From NCBI GenBank assembly GCA_030704615.1, contig CM060731.1, forward strand, positions 81,078,756-81,138,674: a stretch of DNA of 59,919 bases, read 5' to 3'. Below, piece after piece: positions 1 to 18,695 of the stretch. Below the pieces are notes generated by a model, which saw only the letters and a program-made list of their open reading frames with translations, made no database searches and had not been told where the DNA came from. This DNA comes from Takakia lepidozioides (Eukaryota; Streptophyta; Takakiopsida; Takakiales; Takakiaceae). A program made the translations under genes and the position numbers. Numbering within the stretch: position 1 is the first letter of the stretch; every line of letters begins with the position of its first letter.

Positions 1-2047
1 GGAACAAAAGAAGGAACCACAAAACGAGAGAGACAAGAGAGACTTTATATACCAGATACCAATCAACAGTACATTAGTCGGGTGAGTGAAAACTCTGGGA
101 CCTAGTTTGCAGCCACTTTTAATTTATTCAGCAGTATTGCACTTTGAGCTGGAGTAGTTTTTCCGGTTCTACACTGGGTGCAGTTCTCTGGAGAAGCAAG
201 CTTGATCGTCTATGCTGGCTACAATTCAACATATGACAACTCGACAATTGTATCTAGTCCCCGCACTATCTCCACTCCCGTTGTAAGTCTCTCTCTCTCT
301 CCCTCTGTTTGTGTGTGTGTGTGTGTGTGTTCCTGACCACTGTTATCAGGATGTAGTTTCCATAGCTGAATATTCTACCATTGACATACCGCATAACTAG
401 CTGTTGGTGTTGACTGTAATCAGTGCAGCATGACAATCACAGTCATGTACAGAACAGAAGCTGTGGAGAAGGACAGATCTACATTTCTTATATCCAGAGG
501 AAACAGTACATAGAGATCTCTCCCACTCTTATAAGAGCAAAAGGAAACAAAAACTAGAGCCTCTCCACCTTTTCCTGAAATTTCCAGGTTGACCTCCAGG
601 GCTATGGTGGGAAGCAATCTTGTGCCGTGTCTCTTTGCAAGGCTTCCGGCAGGATTTAAATCTGGTTTCTAGTTGTTCCACTGTTTTTTTTCATGAGGTA
701 TTATCTCATGAGTTCTGGGGATGTTTGTGGGTCTTCTCTCCAAGAACTGGAGCTCACCATGAGCTGTGACTACATCCTGGTACTAAGAGTGCAGGGGAAT
801 TCTGATGGGGGAACAGGGTACAGTCGCAGGTTTGCTACTTGTCATGAACTTTGCTACAGGCATGCTCACGAACCTTTCTTGGTATTTTTCTTTCTCTACT
901 GCTTCAATACACAATGTGCCACAGTAATAATTTCATTCCGAATCAGCATAGAGCACTAATCTATGCAGCTGTAATACTTCACAGGCATGATGATAATTGC
1001 GCATCCTGTGGAAATAGCAGTGCCCTGTGCATGAACAACAACTGTGCCACTGATATCAATACCTGTAGCGCTTCCAACGACACCACTTTGTGCTTGACTC
1101 GAGTATGCCTCGCTTCCCACCTCCCACCTCCCACACCCCTAAAGCTGACTGAATATCTCTCAATGCTAGTACATCTACTGCAGCAGGTCCCCTAGGAGTG
1201 CTTGCAGTACATGTAGAGCAAACTCCAGCATACCCTGACGGTCCAAATGAGAGCTCTGGTCAAGCACACTCATAAACCCACAGGGAATGACACAGGGGGA
1301 AAGGATGGAACTTAAAGAGAATAGAGAGATCACATGAAGACAGCTGAATGTTGGGCGGGCGCAGATCAATGTGGCGTACTCGGGCACAGACAGAAACAGC
1401 CTAAGTTTCATGTCATGGATGAATGTGGAAAATGTGGGCAAGTACTCCTTATCTTCACTATACAACAAAGCAGGAAGTATCCTTCAACAAGGGGTTACCA
1501 GCATTGTTGGAAATGGCAACAATGTGGGTACTGGAGGCACTCCATAGCTACCAGTGGAGAACATGGTGATGGGCACTGACTGCATCCCCAACTCTTGTCA
1601 CATGCTGACGGTGAGGTTCTCTCTTCCAATAAATATGTATACATGGACGCACTGTCATGTAAGGTTGGTATGATGTCCAATTTGTCATGATTCACATAAC
1701 ATGCTCAACATGCATGATACCGCTCACACAACAAGTGCAAAAAATATGAATCAGCCATAACCTTCCGATCCTTCAATGATCAGAACCCTTTCTGAAAGAA
1801 AAATCAGCAAGTTACCTCATCCAGTTAGTCTTATCTATAATTGCTGGCAGCTTCTTGGTGGATTGATGAGGAAAAAAGGAGCTAGTTCCTGAATCACTCT
1901 GATTGGTTTGGGGCATCCACAGGGCCAAAAGCAATAAAGATTAAAGGCAATGAGCTACAAGAAGGCAAAAATTTTGGAAGCACAAAACATGTATAAGACG
2001 AACGCTGTACACTGAGCATCTCATTTTCCACCATACAGACATGTCCC
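1..2047. other. Unassigned region with scattered exon-like stretches
   Basis: No family is recognised here. A GT microsatellite lies at about 309-331. Some short stretches look like exons on the plus strand. Positions 184-282 form a 33-codon open block between an AG acceptor and a GTAAGT donor and are rich in Ser, Thr and Tyr. About 1363-1550 is open in one frame and ends at TAG, with a Gly/Asn-rich tail. Around 1160-1270 another open block is rich in Ala, Pro and Glu. The opposite strand is also open at about 970-1120, so the coding strand cannot be settled. These may be exons of an uncharacterised gene that begins left of the window. Confidence 0.25.
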
Positions 2048-3895
2048 TCAAATGAAGGGATCAGCACATATGGTGAGTACACAGGGTTTCTCCCCCTCTG
2101 ATAGGATGGTAGGAAAGTGGGTTACAAGACTTCCCATTTGATGCTTGTCATCCAACTCTGGCAACAGCACGACACTCTTGTCCGTATCATCTGTGCAACC
2201 ACAGCCTTCGTTAACCTGAAGGTTTCACACCTTGAAAATAATCGTAGTACTATACACAGCCAACCACATCTTCATTGATACACACTAGATTGTGCTTGTT
2301 CAAGCGTTCTAAGCAAAGACACCATTGAATGGAGCAGATGGAAGGGAATTCATTCTCAGAACAAGTAGAGTATAATGATTCCCACTCCTTGGAAAGCCAT
2401 CTCCAGCTATCTCAATGCTTGGAGAGAAGATCAAAGCAAAAATAAATCCAATTTCACAATACCAACCCAGTCATTGGCAGAAATTCCCCACAGTAGCTGC
2501 ACAAAAGAGTGCGCCTGAAGATGAGACCTACCCAGTAGGGATGACTGAAAAAGAGCACTGACCTGCTGCTCCAAGATAACAATGAAGCCACACCAATTGT
2601 CAAGGTCTACATATTTCCCTTCCTCTCCCACCGTTCTTTTGTGTCCAGCCTGCAATATGATACTTATGTCAAAAAAGGGGAGGAGCAGACAGAGAGAAGA
2701 GAAGTAAACCATGCATCACTAACCTTGCAACCATAAAACCTGAACTCATTTTCGACACAGAGAGCATAATTTGTTCAGGTAATCGCATCCTTAACCACAG
2801 AGAGGATGTTGAGAGAAGATGGTAGGAAATATGGTTTACCCCCAATGTAGTTTCTGCCGTTTTTTCCTGCTTGTTGGGATCGCCTCCTGGGTAAACACCA
2901 ACCAAGGTTTACTCAAAAATCTTCCTCCATATCTCTAAATATGATCCAGCCACTCCTGACTTCTCCGTTTCTCTCCCCTGTCAATCCAATGTGTCACGTG
3001 TGTCCCAGCTAGAGGGTGTCTTTCAATCATGCCAGCTGTATGTGAGCACATGGCAATTTCAGGCTGTCTCACATACCCTGGTGGGCTGAAATCTGACACC
3101 CAGCTATGGCGGGGTTGGTATCCGGCAGGGACTACGCTATTCTCACATTCTGTCTCACACACATCCACACAGTCTGCCAGAGTCTATCATTAACAGTAAA
3201 AAGACTGCAGATGCAGGGAGGGAAGCAGTGCTGGTTGTACTTTCAACCTCAATCTTCAATATCTTAAATATCCTGAGTTACTTGGGCAGTTGATGTTTAG
3301 ATTTGTGCATGGGTTAATCTGATGGGATGACTTGAAGATTTCTGACACCTCTCTTAGCAATTTCACAAGAATCAGCCTGAAAATGTTTTTGCTGACATAA
3401 CCATAGACCTACAAAAGTGAAGAATGATTTGATGGTCTTACATTTGGTAAGAAAAAAGGCTGATGTGCTACATGGCCTCCACTTCCAACATGAGCACTGT
3501 CTTGGATCTCACATGATGACAATTTGGGAGCCTCAGTAGATTTACCGCTACTGGCTACGTATTGCTTTTCCAAATCTGGTCCGCGGTTTGACAGTCCTTC
3601 GGCTGTTCACAAGCCACAGTCAGTACCACGGCCAAGTGCCCTTCTCTCCTTTTGATGCATCTGCAGAAGCTAATCTCAAAAGAATTCCAGGACCCAGAAT
3701 GGGTACCAGCGTCAAAAAATGCTGCAGAGTGTCTTTATGTATTGCAACTTGTGTAAGCACCGGTCAAAGGAAAAAGCTACTAAATTGACGTAAATACCAG
3801 AACAAGGAGGTGAGACGCGAGCTTTCTTTTGGTGAGAGCCTGGATAATTCTTCTTCAATTGCAACCGCCGCTTCCGCAGTTCCTAAACCAGCCAT
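2048..3895 (-). CDS. Uncharacterised multi-exon gene, model incomplete
   Basis: I do not recognise the family. The probable start is ATG 3895-3893, opening a stretch that begins MAGLGTAEAA and is rich in Glu and Ser. Two exons are well supported. Exon 2649-2563 lies between a GCAG acceptor and a GTCAGT donor, is exactly 29 codons, and contains DLDNWCGF. The last exon, 2215-2048, is 56 codons including TGA and contains NEGCGCTDD and LVTHFPTIL. Both are in phase 0, so they can join directly. A further strong coding block lies at about 3171-3080 (Cys-rich, ending in front of a GTATGT donor), with a smaller one near 2890-2845. A stretch at 2746-2700 (containing FRFYGC) appears to precede the 2649 exon, but I found no acceptor in a matching phase. 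The intermediate exons are therefore unresolved, and a protein search would decide the family. PP2C lies downstream in the opposite direction. Confidence 0.45.
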
Positions 3896-5283
3896 ACAAA
3901 TGCAGAAGACAATTGAACTGACATTTCCGTCTTACCAAGCAATTCTGATTTGGCCCTTGCCAAGTAGCTCCAGCTATCATGAGAAACATAAATCTTGGTC
4001 CTAAGTCTCTAGCAGATGTCTGTTGTCTGCGACTCTCACTTAGTGCCGTCACAGTAGCCTAACTTGTAGCCTACTTGTCGAATCAAATAAACACACCACT
4101 TTATCCTGGCATAAATTCAACATCTCAATGAATTAACTTTCAGATTACTTAATTTCCTGTCAGCCCACCAATCATATTATTATGTCCTCAACCCTAACCC
4201 ATCTGTTTGGGTTCAGGCTCGGTCTGACTCCCTGTGATGACCTAGTATGGCCCAAAGCTCCTGAGATGACTACAAAATTGAGAAACTAACTGAGCAAAGG
4301 GTCATAACGAACGTATGATTTGATTCTATGTTCAGATGGCATATCGTGCAAACCCTATCACCTTTGAGGGAGCGCAGACAACTCCATGTGTTCAGTTTGG
4401 TGTCACCTACTACTATCCTTGCGTTGAATTTCCTGATTAAAACTATTAACCATTTCGGTGCGCTCCAATCGCACATAATTGGCGGTCTAAGCTTGCAACA
4501 CTTCACGTACGAACGGCCCCTTCTCTCTCAATCCCATCCAACCTCCTCTATCATAACTTCAACATAAGAAATAACCGGATCTTGAGACAGGTAGAGAAAA
4601 CAGAGAGAATGAGAAGTGACCTCCACAAACTGGAGATGATGGCCACCAAAATTTGAAATTCCAAAGCCAGGAGGTACAAACCAAGAGATCCAACCCACCT
4701 CAAGCTTACGTAGCTGCTCACTGGTTACCCATTTTTTACAAACAACCCCATCACCAGCCTGCGTGTGGGAGACCTCCACCTCCTCGCACTCGCCCTGCAT
4801 TGCCATCCCTGCCCCTTGCAGTCGCAGTCCTCCACAGCCTTCCAAGGCGAGGCAAGCAGGGGATACTTCGATAGAATATCCCTACTACAGAAGGAATAAC
4901 TGTAAGAAGTATATACTCCTACAGAAGAAATCACTGTAAGCAGTATACATAACCTAATAAGGATGTACTCCTGATATGCTTAGTGACAGCTATCCACGTG
5001 TCGATTGACGAAACCCGTACTTGATACGACACGTGGCTTGTGACCACCTTAAGGCTCGGTGGCTCGTACACGTGACGATGGCCCAAGGTGGAGAAAGGCT
5101 TGACGAGGCCTCGGTGGGCCGGAGTGATCAAGACCTGAGAGTGGGTGTGGATTGCATGGGGCTGTGGAGCTGACGACTCAAGAGAGGAGATTTCAAGTAA
5201 GTAAGTTGCAGATCCGGGGAGTGGTGCATGCGCACAAACTATGAGCAATCAGATTTCTTCCTAGACAGTTTCCTGGAGAGATT
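3896..5283. other. Intergenic region between divergent genes
   Basis: No gene is recognised. This stretch separates the minus-strand gene starting at 3895 from the plus-strand PP2C gene, so it should hold promoters for both. The only motif cluster I see is three CACGTG boxes at 4995-5074, listed separately. Confidence 0.4.
4995..5074. promoter_or_regulatory. Cluster of three G-box/ABRE-type elements
   Basis: CACGTG occurs at 4995-5000, 5030-5035 and 5069-5074. The middle one reads ACACGTGGC, a full ABRE-type match. Spacing is 35 and 39 bp. The cluster lies about 740-820 bp upstream of the PP2C start codon. In plants such elements bind bZIP and bHLH factors, including ABA-responsive ABFs. A role in PP2C expression is inferred from position only. 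Confidence 0.4.
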
Positions 5284-5815
5284 TTGGCTTACAAGGTGTG
5301 GTGTGGTCTCACACTATTGATTTCCTGCCGTTTTCGTTTCGAAGGAGAAGGCATAATCGAGATATTCAGACAAAGAATGCAGTGTGCATATCGACACATT
5401 TCGCGTTACGTTCTTGCAGTACGAACACTCTTGAGTGAGTCGCATGAACCAGCTTGGAGTTCAGAGGTAATTTTCAATGGACCCACACGCCTGAATATGG
5501 TCCAAATCATTATGTGACTCTTGCATACTCGTGTGCGATCAACAGGTAAGGGATTTGAAATGGATGTAGCATATACAGTGTACTTTGTTCTCATTTTATT
5601 TCTCTGCCACTTGAATTTTGACCCTGGAATGCTGTCATGGTGGTCTCCATTTCTATCTCGCTCTCAAATCTTGGATCTGTCTGTTGTCTCACACGGACAC
5701 CCGCATTTTCTCTGATTGTCTCTCTCTCCCTCTCTCTCTCTCTCTCACTGTCTCCTCCACTCATGGCTTACGCAACCTTTTGCAACTGGGGCAGGAGGAG
5801 AAAAAAACAGCAGCG

Positions 5816-7219
5816 ATGGGCTCCGATAGTGAACCGGGAGTAGCTACAGCATGGGCCGGGGGAGGAGAGAGTCGAAAGTACCCAATCACATTTGGCTATG
5901 CGAAGGTGAAGGGACTTCGGCATCACCCAATCGAGGACTACCATGTTGCACGAATGCAGCAGTTTCAAGGTGATGAGATAGGGTTATTCGCTGTGTACGA
6001 TGGCCATGCTGGTACTCGGGTGGCATCCTATCTGGAGGAGAAATTGCTTGATAACATTTTGAATCATCCAAAGCTTTTTGCAAACCCAGAGAAGGCCATT
6101 ACTGATGTCTTTACTTCCACTGATAAAAGGTATCTCTATCACTCTTTGTTTTCATCATCGAGAGTTCTTTTCCTTCTCCGACAATGCCTCTCTTTGAATC
6201 ATGGCGTGCTTGCCACGTAATGCTTGACTTTCTCTGTCCAGTCCCTCTCCTCCTGTCCAGTTCTTGGCAGGCGTTCCAGGTTCTGGTTGCCCGCACTAAT
6301 ATTTCCAACAATGTGTGTGCAGGATATTGCATAAGGGTGAGGAGAATTTAAATTACAGAGCCGGTTCCACAGCTACCATAGCGTTGTTGCTGGATAAAGG
6401 GAGCCGGCTTATAGTAGCAAATGTGGGTGACTCCCGGGCAGTTCTATCGCGAGGTGGCCAGGCCATTGAGCTCAGCGTTGACCACGAACCTCAGAAACCC
6501 CATGAGCGGATGATGGTACTCCACCTCTCCCCTTCTTGACATCCAATTACACATTTCTGAATGCCTACAGGGTAGACCGCCGAGCAGTCTCCTATCTGAG
6601 TTCCCCAGGCCCCTCTGCTTTTTATCTCTCTGCCAGTGTCATCCGTCATGTTACAGTCTGGTAAGTCCATGTCAATCTTGCAAATAGACTCTGTTGGGTG
6701 TGAAGAGCTGTGGCAGTCCCATACGAGGTAATCTCTCAACTGGACAGATTGCAAAGCAGTGTTTGGTAAAGACTGCAACATCCTTCCTGCCTTCTCTCCC
6801 CTTTCCTTCTTCAGAGGTAAGGTCATGGAGGTAAGCTTTTGGGACTGTGGACTGTTCAGATAGAGTCCAAGGGGGGAGAAGTTACCAAATCTGCCCAAGG
6901 TGGGTGTTACCGGGTGGACCACAGATTGAACATGTCGCGAGCCTTTGGGGATTACAAAATCAAAGAGCACTTGTCTGTGCAACCTGACATCTGCGACAAA
7001 AGCTTGTATACAGAAGATGAGTTCTTCATCATTGCAAGCGATGGATTATGGAAAGTGATGGGCAGCCAGAGTGCGGTAGATTTAGTGCGCCTTGAAAAAG
7101 ATGCCCAAGGAGCTGCCAAGGTCTTGGCTGCAGCTGCTTTAAAATATGGAAGCAGTGATGATATTGCATGTCTGGTGGTTTGTCTCACAAATTTGGAGAA
7201 GATAGATGCGGACTTCTGA
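5816..7219 (+). CDS. Protein phosphatase 2C, PIA1/At4g28400-like clade
   Basis: This is a Ser/Thr phosphatase of the PPM/PP2C family that removes phosphate using two Mn or Mg ions. Exons are 5816-6129, 6323-6515 and 6860-7219, all with GT-AG introns in matching phases. Together they give 288 residues, the usual size for small single-domain plant PP2Cs. Visible motifs are IEDYH, YDGHAG (metal-binding Asp-Gly), [16 protein letters not shown], the SRAFGD motif, ASDGLWKV (metal-binding Asp) and SSDDIA near the end. All metal-coordinating aspartates are present. The start was chosen at MGSDSEPG because upstream in-frame sequence is a CT-rich untranslated leader (CT tract about 5719-5750). There is no transit peptide or membrane segment, so a cytosolic or nuclear location is inferred. 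The sequence resembles the non-ABA-receptor clade around Arabidopsis At2g20630/At4g28400, not clade A. An AATAAA lies at 7647. Confidence 0.92.
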
Positions 7220-7646
7220 AGAAGCTCAACTGTACATAGGAGAGACCTTTTCACAAGTGCTCTCAAATCTCCTCCACAAGCTCAGATCGGCTTTTCCAGA
7301 TCCTTTTCAGTACTGATTCTTCTGTTGTTCATGAGAGAGATGAATCCACCTGTTCAAACCTCTGGAGAGTACGGGGAATTGGAGAATCTCCGGTTGTCTG
7401 TCTCTCTCTAGCAGGGCTGCCACACATGTGCTAACTCTGCCTGATGTGGCTGACACCCTTTTGACAAGGTGATCCTGTGTCCAGAGTTGGGAAATGCGTT
7501 TTTGCGCACTATTTGATAGTGTGCGCAGGGAGAGTCCTTATTTCATACACACAGATCGTCTGAATATCCTTTAAATGTGAACTTTGAAGTTAGTGGCATC
7601 TGTGTGCCCACAAATGATTCTCTTCAGATTTTTCCACCATGAAGTG

Positions 7647-7652
7647 AATAAA
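7647..7652 (+). terminator. Poly(A) signal of the PP2C gene
   Basis: AATAAA lies about 430 bp after the PP2C stop codon, at the end of a plausible 3' untranslated region. Confidence 0.5.
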
Positions 7653-8341
7653 GAAAAAGTTTTGCAAAATCCTTTGGGGCTACCCACTCTTTACTCTTTT
7701 ATTTCGTTGCATCCTTTTGCAAACAACCCCCAGGTATCTGCAATCGTCTCAATGTGAAAGAATGGTGTATATCTAAAACTCAGGAACCACGACTAGGGGA
7801 GAGTATCTCAAATCCCTGTCTAGCAACACAGCTCTAGTGAGTCAAGTCACACACCTCCTAATTTTGAGCTAACTTATGTCAGGAACAAATTAAGAATATT
7901 TTCTTTGCAACCGTCTGGCAATTCCAAGAACCTCTGAAAAAATTATTTGGACAATCTTTCTTTCTCAATTCCACAGGGAATTTGATTCACATCAAATTCT
8001 TTGATTCTCCAACCACCATGATCCCACTATATGCATGTCACATCTGTTTGTTCTTGACCCAGTTCCTCATTATGGTCGCCAAATGTCGAGCGACTTTTAC
8101 TCACCCAGCCCTTCGCTATCCTAGGTGGGAACTCCAAGATAGAAGAGTTGGAAATCTCTAAGCACTCAGCCCGCTCAGAACAATCAGTCATGACCTACAG
8201 CTAGTGTATCATGGGGGTGCTTCCGTTTTGTATTCCTTCTCGCATTCATGTTAGCAAGTTACCTTACTGTCTATAATTAAATATCAGATTGCTTCAGCAA
8301 TCTAAGAGGGAAAGAAAAAATACAGGGGTTAGAGACATCTG
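7653..8341. other. Intergenic region between convergent genes
   Basis: About 690 bp separate the 3' ends of PP2C (+) and EPSPS (-). It should hold the 3' UTR of EPSPS. I see no gene, repeat or RNA in it. Confidence 0.4.
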
Positions 8342-15065
<6,724 letters not shown>

Positions 15066-15995
15066 TCAACTCGATGGTTAATCCAGGAAGGAATTTTCAA
15101 TGCTGAACCTTTGCAGACCTTCAATCAGACCTCTGAAAAACTCAGAGGAACACCGTTCGTACTTTTAAAAGAACGTCGAGACAAGCTCAAAACCACCAGC
15201 AATCGGGATGGAAGAAACCTCAGAGATCAACTCCGAAGTACATTATTGAAAGCAGATCGGGAGACAGCAAGAAGATGATTGCAAACAGTAAAGTGCAGAG
15301 CGCGGGGGATAGAAAAGTGCGAGCTCATCTCCCGCATAGCTCTGAAGAGCGACCACGTCAGGTCAAGTCAGAGCGCCCACGGTCGCACGGCGGCGCTTCT
15401 TCCGGTCATCCCGTGGTTCACGACCGGTGACACCCGGCGACCAGAATGTGGAGACCGGCAAAAGCCGGTGGCTGGCTGACCCGGCAACTTTGGCGTGCGC
15501 CCTCGGTGGACACGAGCCCTAATTAGTAGGTGTAGTAGTGCACTGTGTGCTACCCAGGTGATTCGGGGTTCGAATCCTATCACCTTGTCGTGTGTGCTTT
15601 AGAATTAGGGTGAATAAATAAGTCGTCTCTCCCGATTTGCAGCGCAGCTGTTCCCGAGGATTTTTTCAGTAGAATGTCAGGCAAGCACACATCAATCATG
15701 TTTTAACCTTTCATTCCTTTAAAATTCAACAATCTATAGTTTTGTGGTTAATATTTAGAATTTCAATGCGTGTGCCTGCGGTGGGGCCCGCGTGTAGGAG
15801 AGGGTTCGCATAAGGTGGGAGCGCCCTTATCCTTCCGAGGGTTCCCTACGACATAGTATGCTTAGTTCGCTGTTGGGTCTGCCGGACCCGGCGAGTCTCT
15901 GGGGCCATTAACACATAAAACATGTACTGGCAATGCACATGAAACATTAGTTATTTCGAAGATTTGTAGAAAGCAACGAGTAGTGTGGTGGTTAA
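15066..15995. other. Region upstream of EPSPS, contains a tRNA-like box B
   Basis: This stretch should hold the EPSPS promoter and 5' UTR, but no TATA box stands out. At 15524-15590 a short segment resembles a tRNA-derived element (listed separately). A GC-rich block lies at 15360-15520. Near 15810-15840 a short hairpin pairs ATAAGG with CCTTAT around GGGAGCG. No gene is recognised. Confidence 0.35.
15524..15590 (+). repeat. Possible tRNA-derived SINE head
   Basis: GGTTCGAATCC at 15567-15577 is a perfect pol III box B, preceded about 40 bp upstream by TAGGTGTAGTAG, a partial box A. No full cloverleaf with paired acceptor arms can be drawn, so it is not called a tRNA. A SINE remnant is the likeliest reading. 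Confidence 0.3.
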
Positions 15996-17078
15996 CCCTT
16001 AAGCTCCCAAGCCCTTTTTTGACATTTTACCAATTTTGGGTACCCAGTTGCAGTAAATTGCCCCTAGAAACCTACCAAAAATCATCCAGAGATTCCAGCC
16101 TTATAGCAATGGACCCAGCTCATTTATGCATGACATACCAAAAAATGAGCCAAGTCCACCGTGGAAATTGTGAGATTATAACGTTGGCCGGGACCTCAAA
16201 TATCAAGTCCCCAAAAAGAAGGGAGAAAGATATTGGTTTGACCAAATCAAAACCTAGCTTTATCCAATTTTGCTTGCCCCAAGACCCACCATTTCCAAAT
16301 CAATAGTGGAGTGGCTATGACCCCACTAAATTGCAGGTCCAACTGATTTCACCTATGCTTGCTATGCATGCAATTACATGGGGGTTGAAATCTCAAAATT
16401 GACAACAGAAAATGTGCCTCCAAATGAAGTACTTTTTTTTCTACAAATTTTTTAATAGCCAATGGTGGGTGTGTGTATGCAATGCTCACACACCACAAGG
16501 TGACGTGCTTTTTCCAAAATTGCTAATTTTCTGCCAAAAATGGCCTTTGGAGTGGAATCTGTTTTGGGCTTGTTTACCTGCCACGTCAGCGGTCGACAAG
16601 CCCTTTTCAGGCCCCAAAACGTAAATGAGAGATCTAAGATATTTTTCGTAGGTCGTAGCTTTTGTTTTTTTTCTTAATTTTGTTTTTTGCATCATACTCG
16701 AGACGCTTTGGTCTGGCATATTACTTCAGCCAAAATCCCTTCATTACTTTGCATGTCTGCAACTTCTTTCTTCCTTTCATCCTCACTCACTTCTTCTTCT
16801 CCATCAGAATCAGAGGAATCTGCCACAGGAATATCAGTACTCTTCTGCATTTATGGTATCTGTCACTTCCTTGTGCAGTTCCTTCTCATCTCTCCAAGCC
16901 TCATCATCTTCAGGCATATCATTGCCATCTTCATTATCATCATCTTCCTCAACTACTGGAGGTATTAGTTCCTTGTCATTAAAGCTTCAGGAGTGGCCCC
17001 ATCAGATTAGATCTGCAAAAATTAGGTTGAACTGCAAATTCAAAGTGACCCGATTCAGGTCGCTTGGGAACTTAAGGG
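15996..17078. mobile_element. Non-autonomous piggyBac-like element
   Basis: The segment is flanked by TTAA at 15992-15995 and 17079-17082, the piggyBac target. Its ends are inverted repeats: CCCTTAAGCTCCCAAG on the left, and the reverse complement of the right end reads CCCTTAAGTTCCCAAG. Inside, the minus strand at about 16970-16690 translates, with one frame change, into a Glu/Asp-rich stretch. That is the usual composition of the N-terminus of piggyBac transposases. The transposase core is missing, so this is a deletion derivative of 1083 bp. Confidence 0.75.
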
Positions 17079-17082
17079 TTAA

Positions 17083-18180
17083 GAGCAACGAATAATAAGC
17101 ATGAGATTTGGTGTTTAATTCTTGTCAGGTGGTAATGGGCCGTGATGATGTGTGTTATTAATTATATGTTTCGTATGATGGTTCTTTCTGAAATTTGCCT
17201 AAGTCCTTGTTCTTCTACGGCGGCGGACCTTTCGGCGGATTGAGTAGGCCCTCCAGCGGACTGGCAGGCGGCGGATCTTCCAGCGGACTCGGTAGGTGGA
17301 GGTGAACTCCAATTCGTTGGAGAGAGCTGGTTGGATACATGCCATCATGAGAAAGCTGATATCAATGAGGAGAAGGGGATATGTGGTATATCTTGAGAAT
17401 AAATAAAAATATACTATGGCGAAACGAAAATGATGTGCGAGTAAGTTATTTTGTGTTAGTTATTGTAGAAACTCTCAACTAATTCTATCAATTACTTGAA
17501 ACTCTATTGGGGCAAATTTTTTTATCATGTTGTCATGGAGTTTATGTGGGGTTATGTCACGTTGCTACTAAATGGTTTGAGAGAGATGATACTCAGCCTA
17601 GGCGTCGCTGAGCGTGGGCTGAGTTGGGTCGACCTGTCGCTCTGAATATGTATCTATATATGTTTGTTTTAAATGATAATGCCTCCCCAAGGAAGTGTGA
17701 TATATATATATATATATATATATATGATACCTCCCAAAGAAAGCATAAATTATGGCATCTCTTGATCCCGAAGGGATAATGCCTTTTAAAGAGAAGGTGG
17801 ACATCTTTGTGACACCAATCAATGGAGTGAACCCACAACCACTTCCCAACTGGTGTGCCTATTACAACTTGGCTAATAGTAATATATGATATATAAAGAA
17901 GCATAAATTATGGTGTATCTTGACCCCAAAGGGCTACTGCCTTCCAGCAAGAACGTGGACACCTTTGTGACACCAATTAGTGGATTGATGTCAAAGGGGT
18001 ATGTGCCCATTACCATTGGGCTACAACTTGGTTGACAAGTCTACAGACAATAAATGGTAAGGGGGAGGTCTTTAATACCAAACATTGTTCACACCAAGTG
18101 TTCTTGTAGCACACCCACCTTCAACCTAGCTATAAATCCCAACTCTAAAGTCAAATTTATCTTCCAATCCGGAGAACATT
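17083..18180. other. Intergenic region with microsatellite and a diverged duplication
   Basis: A GCGGA-rich low-complexity block lies at 17217-17290 and a TA microsatellite at about 17699-17725. About 17730-17850 and 17892-18000 are diverged direct copies sharing AAGCATAAATTATGG and TTTGTGACACCAAT. No gene is recognised. Confidence 0.45.
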
Positions 18181-18344
18181 TTTTACTGCAAATGTTTCAT
18201 TTTAACTCATGGTAAATCACCATTCAATTTTTGAACTGGACCTGAAGCCACCGTTTTTCTTACGGATAATCATCATGGGTGATACCCAGGTTGATGTTTC
18301 GACTGGAAAAGTGAACTCCGCGGCTAGCAACTTTTCGACTTCTG
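18181..18344 (-). pseudogene. Older Ty3/gypsy pol remnant, RT part after the insertion
   Basis: On the minus strand this translates to a reverse-transcriptase stretch with VEKLLAAEF and WVSPMMIIRKKNGGF, matching the conserved gypsy RT start. It continues directly from the block at 30705-30960: removing 18345-30704 rejoins the reading frame. The retrotransposon therefore landed inside this older pol gene. Sequence beyond the RT start is not recognisable. Confidence 0.75.
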
Positions 18345-18695
18345 TGTCAAGTTAAATAAGCACAGTGTGAAAACAGCTAGAATAAAACTAGTTATTTGTA
18401 TTTAACACTTGGATTTAGGTCAAGTGTTAAATCAGGTGTCAAGTTTAGTTTGACACCTGGTCTGTCTTATCTTCACGAGAGCGGCAGTCGCGCAGCTCAT
18501 CTCTCTCGAGTTGAGCCTGCGCGACCGAGCTCCTGCATGCGTTTAGATCTGAGTGTACTCATGATGGGAGTGTAGGTTGTTGTGGGGTGGAGTCCCCATA
18601 GCTTGGGGTGCCCCTGGCTCGACTTCTATTATAAAGAGTGATAGCGATGGATTTCATATGTTTTGTGTCAACAGTGTCTCTATGCTTGTTTATCA
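18345..18695 (+). repeat. Left terminal repeat (351 bp, T segment)
   Basis: It begins TGTCAAG and ends TTTATCA. It appears identical to 30268-30618. It has a TATTATAAAG box at about 18628 and an internal stretch, AGCTCATCTCTCTCGAG (18494-18510), that is the exact reverse complement of the 17 nt directly after the repeat. It lacks the 85-bp H segment found at the right end. Confidence 0.8.

Noticed and set aside
5618-5815. Extended N-terminus of PP2C upstream of 5816
   Set aside because: The upstream frame has no ATG start and crosses a CT microsatellite typical of a 5' [11 protein letters not shown] fits the family length.
17593-17904. Minus-strand ORF across the TA microsatellite
   Set aside because: It is created by the dinucleotide repeat (Ile-Tyr run) and has no other coding signs.
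18345-18695. T segment as an independent solo element that inserted twice
   Set aside because: The right copy has no matching short duplication around it (ACAGC against TTGTG), while TCTG flanks the whole 18345-30704 unit. T also directly adjoins the self-complementary priming site.
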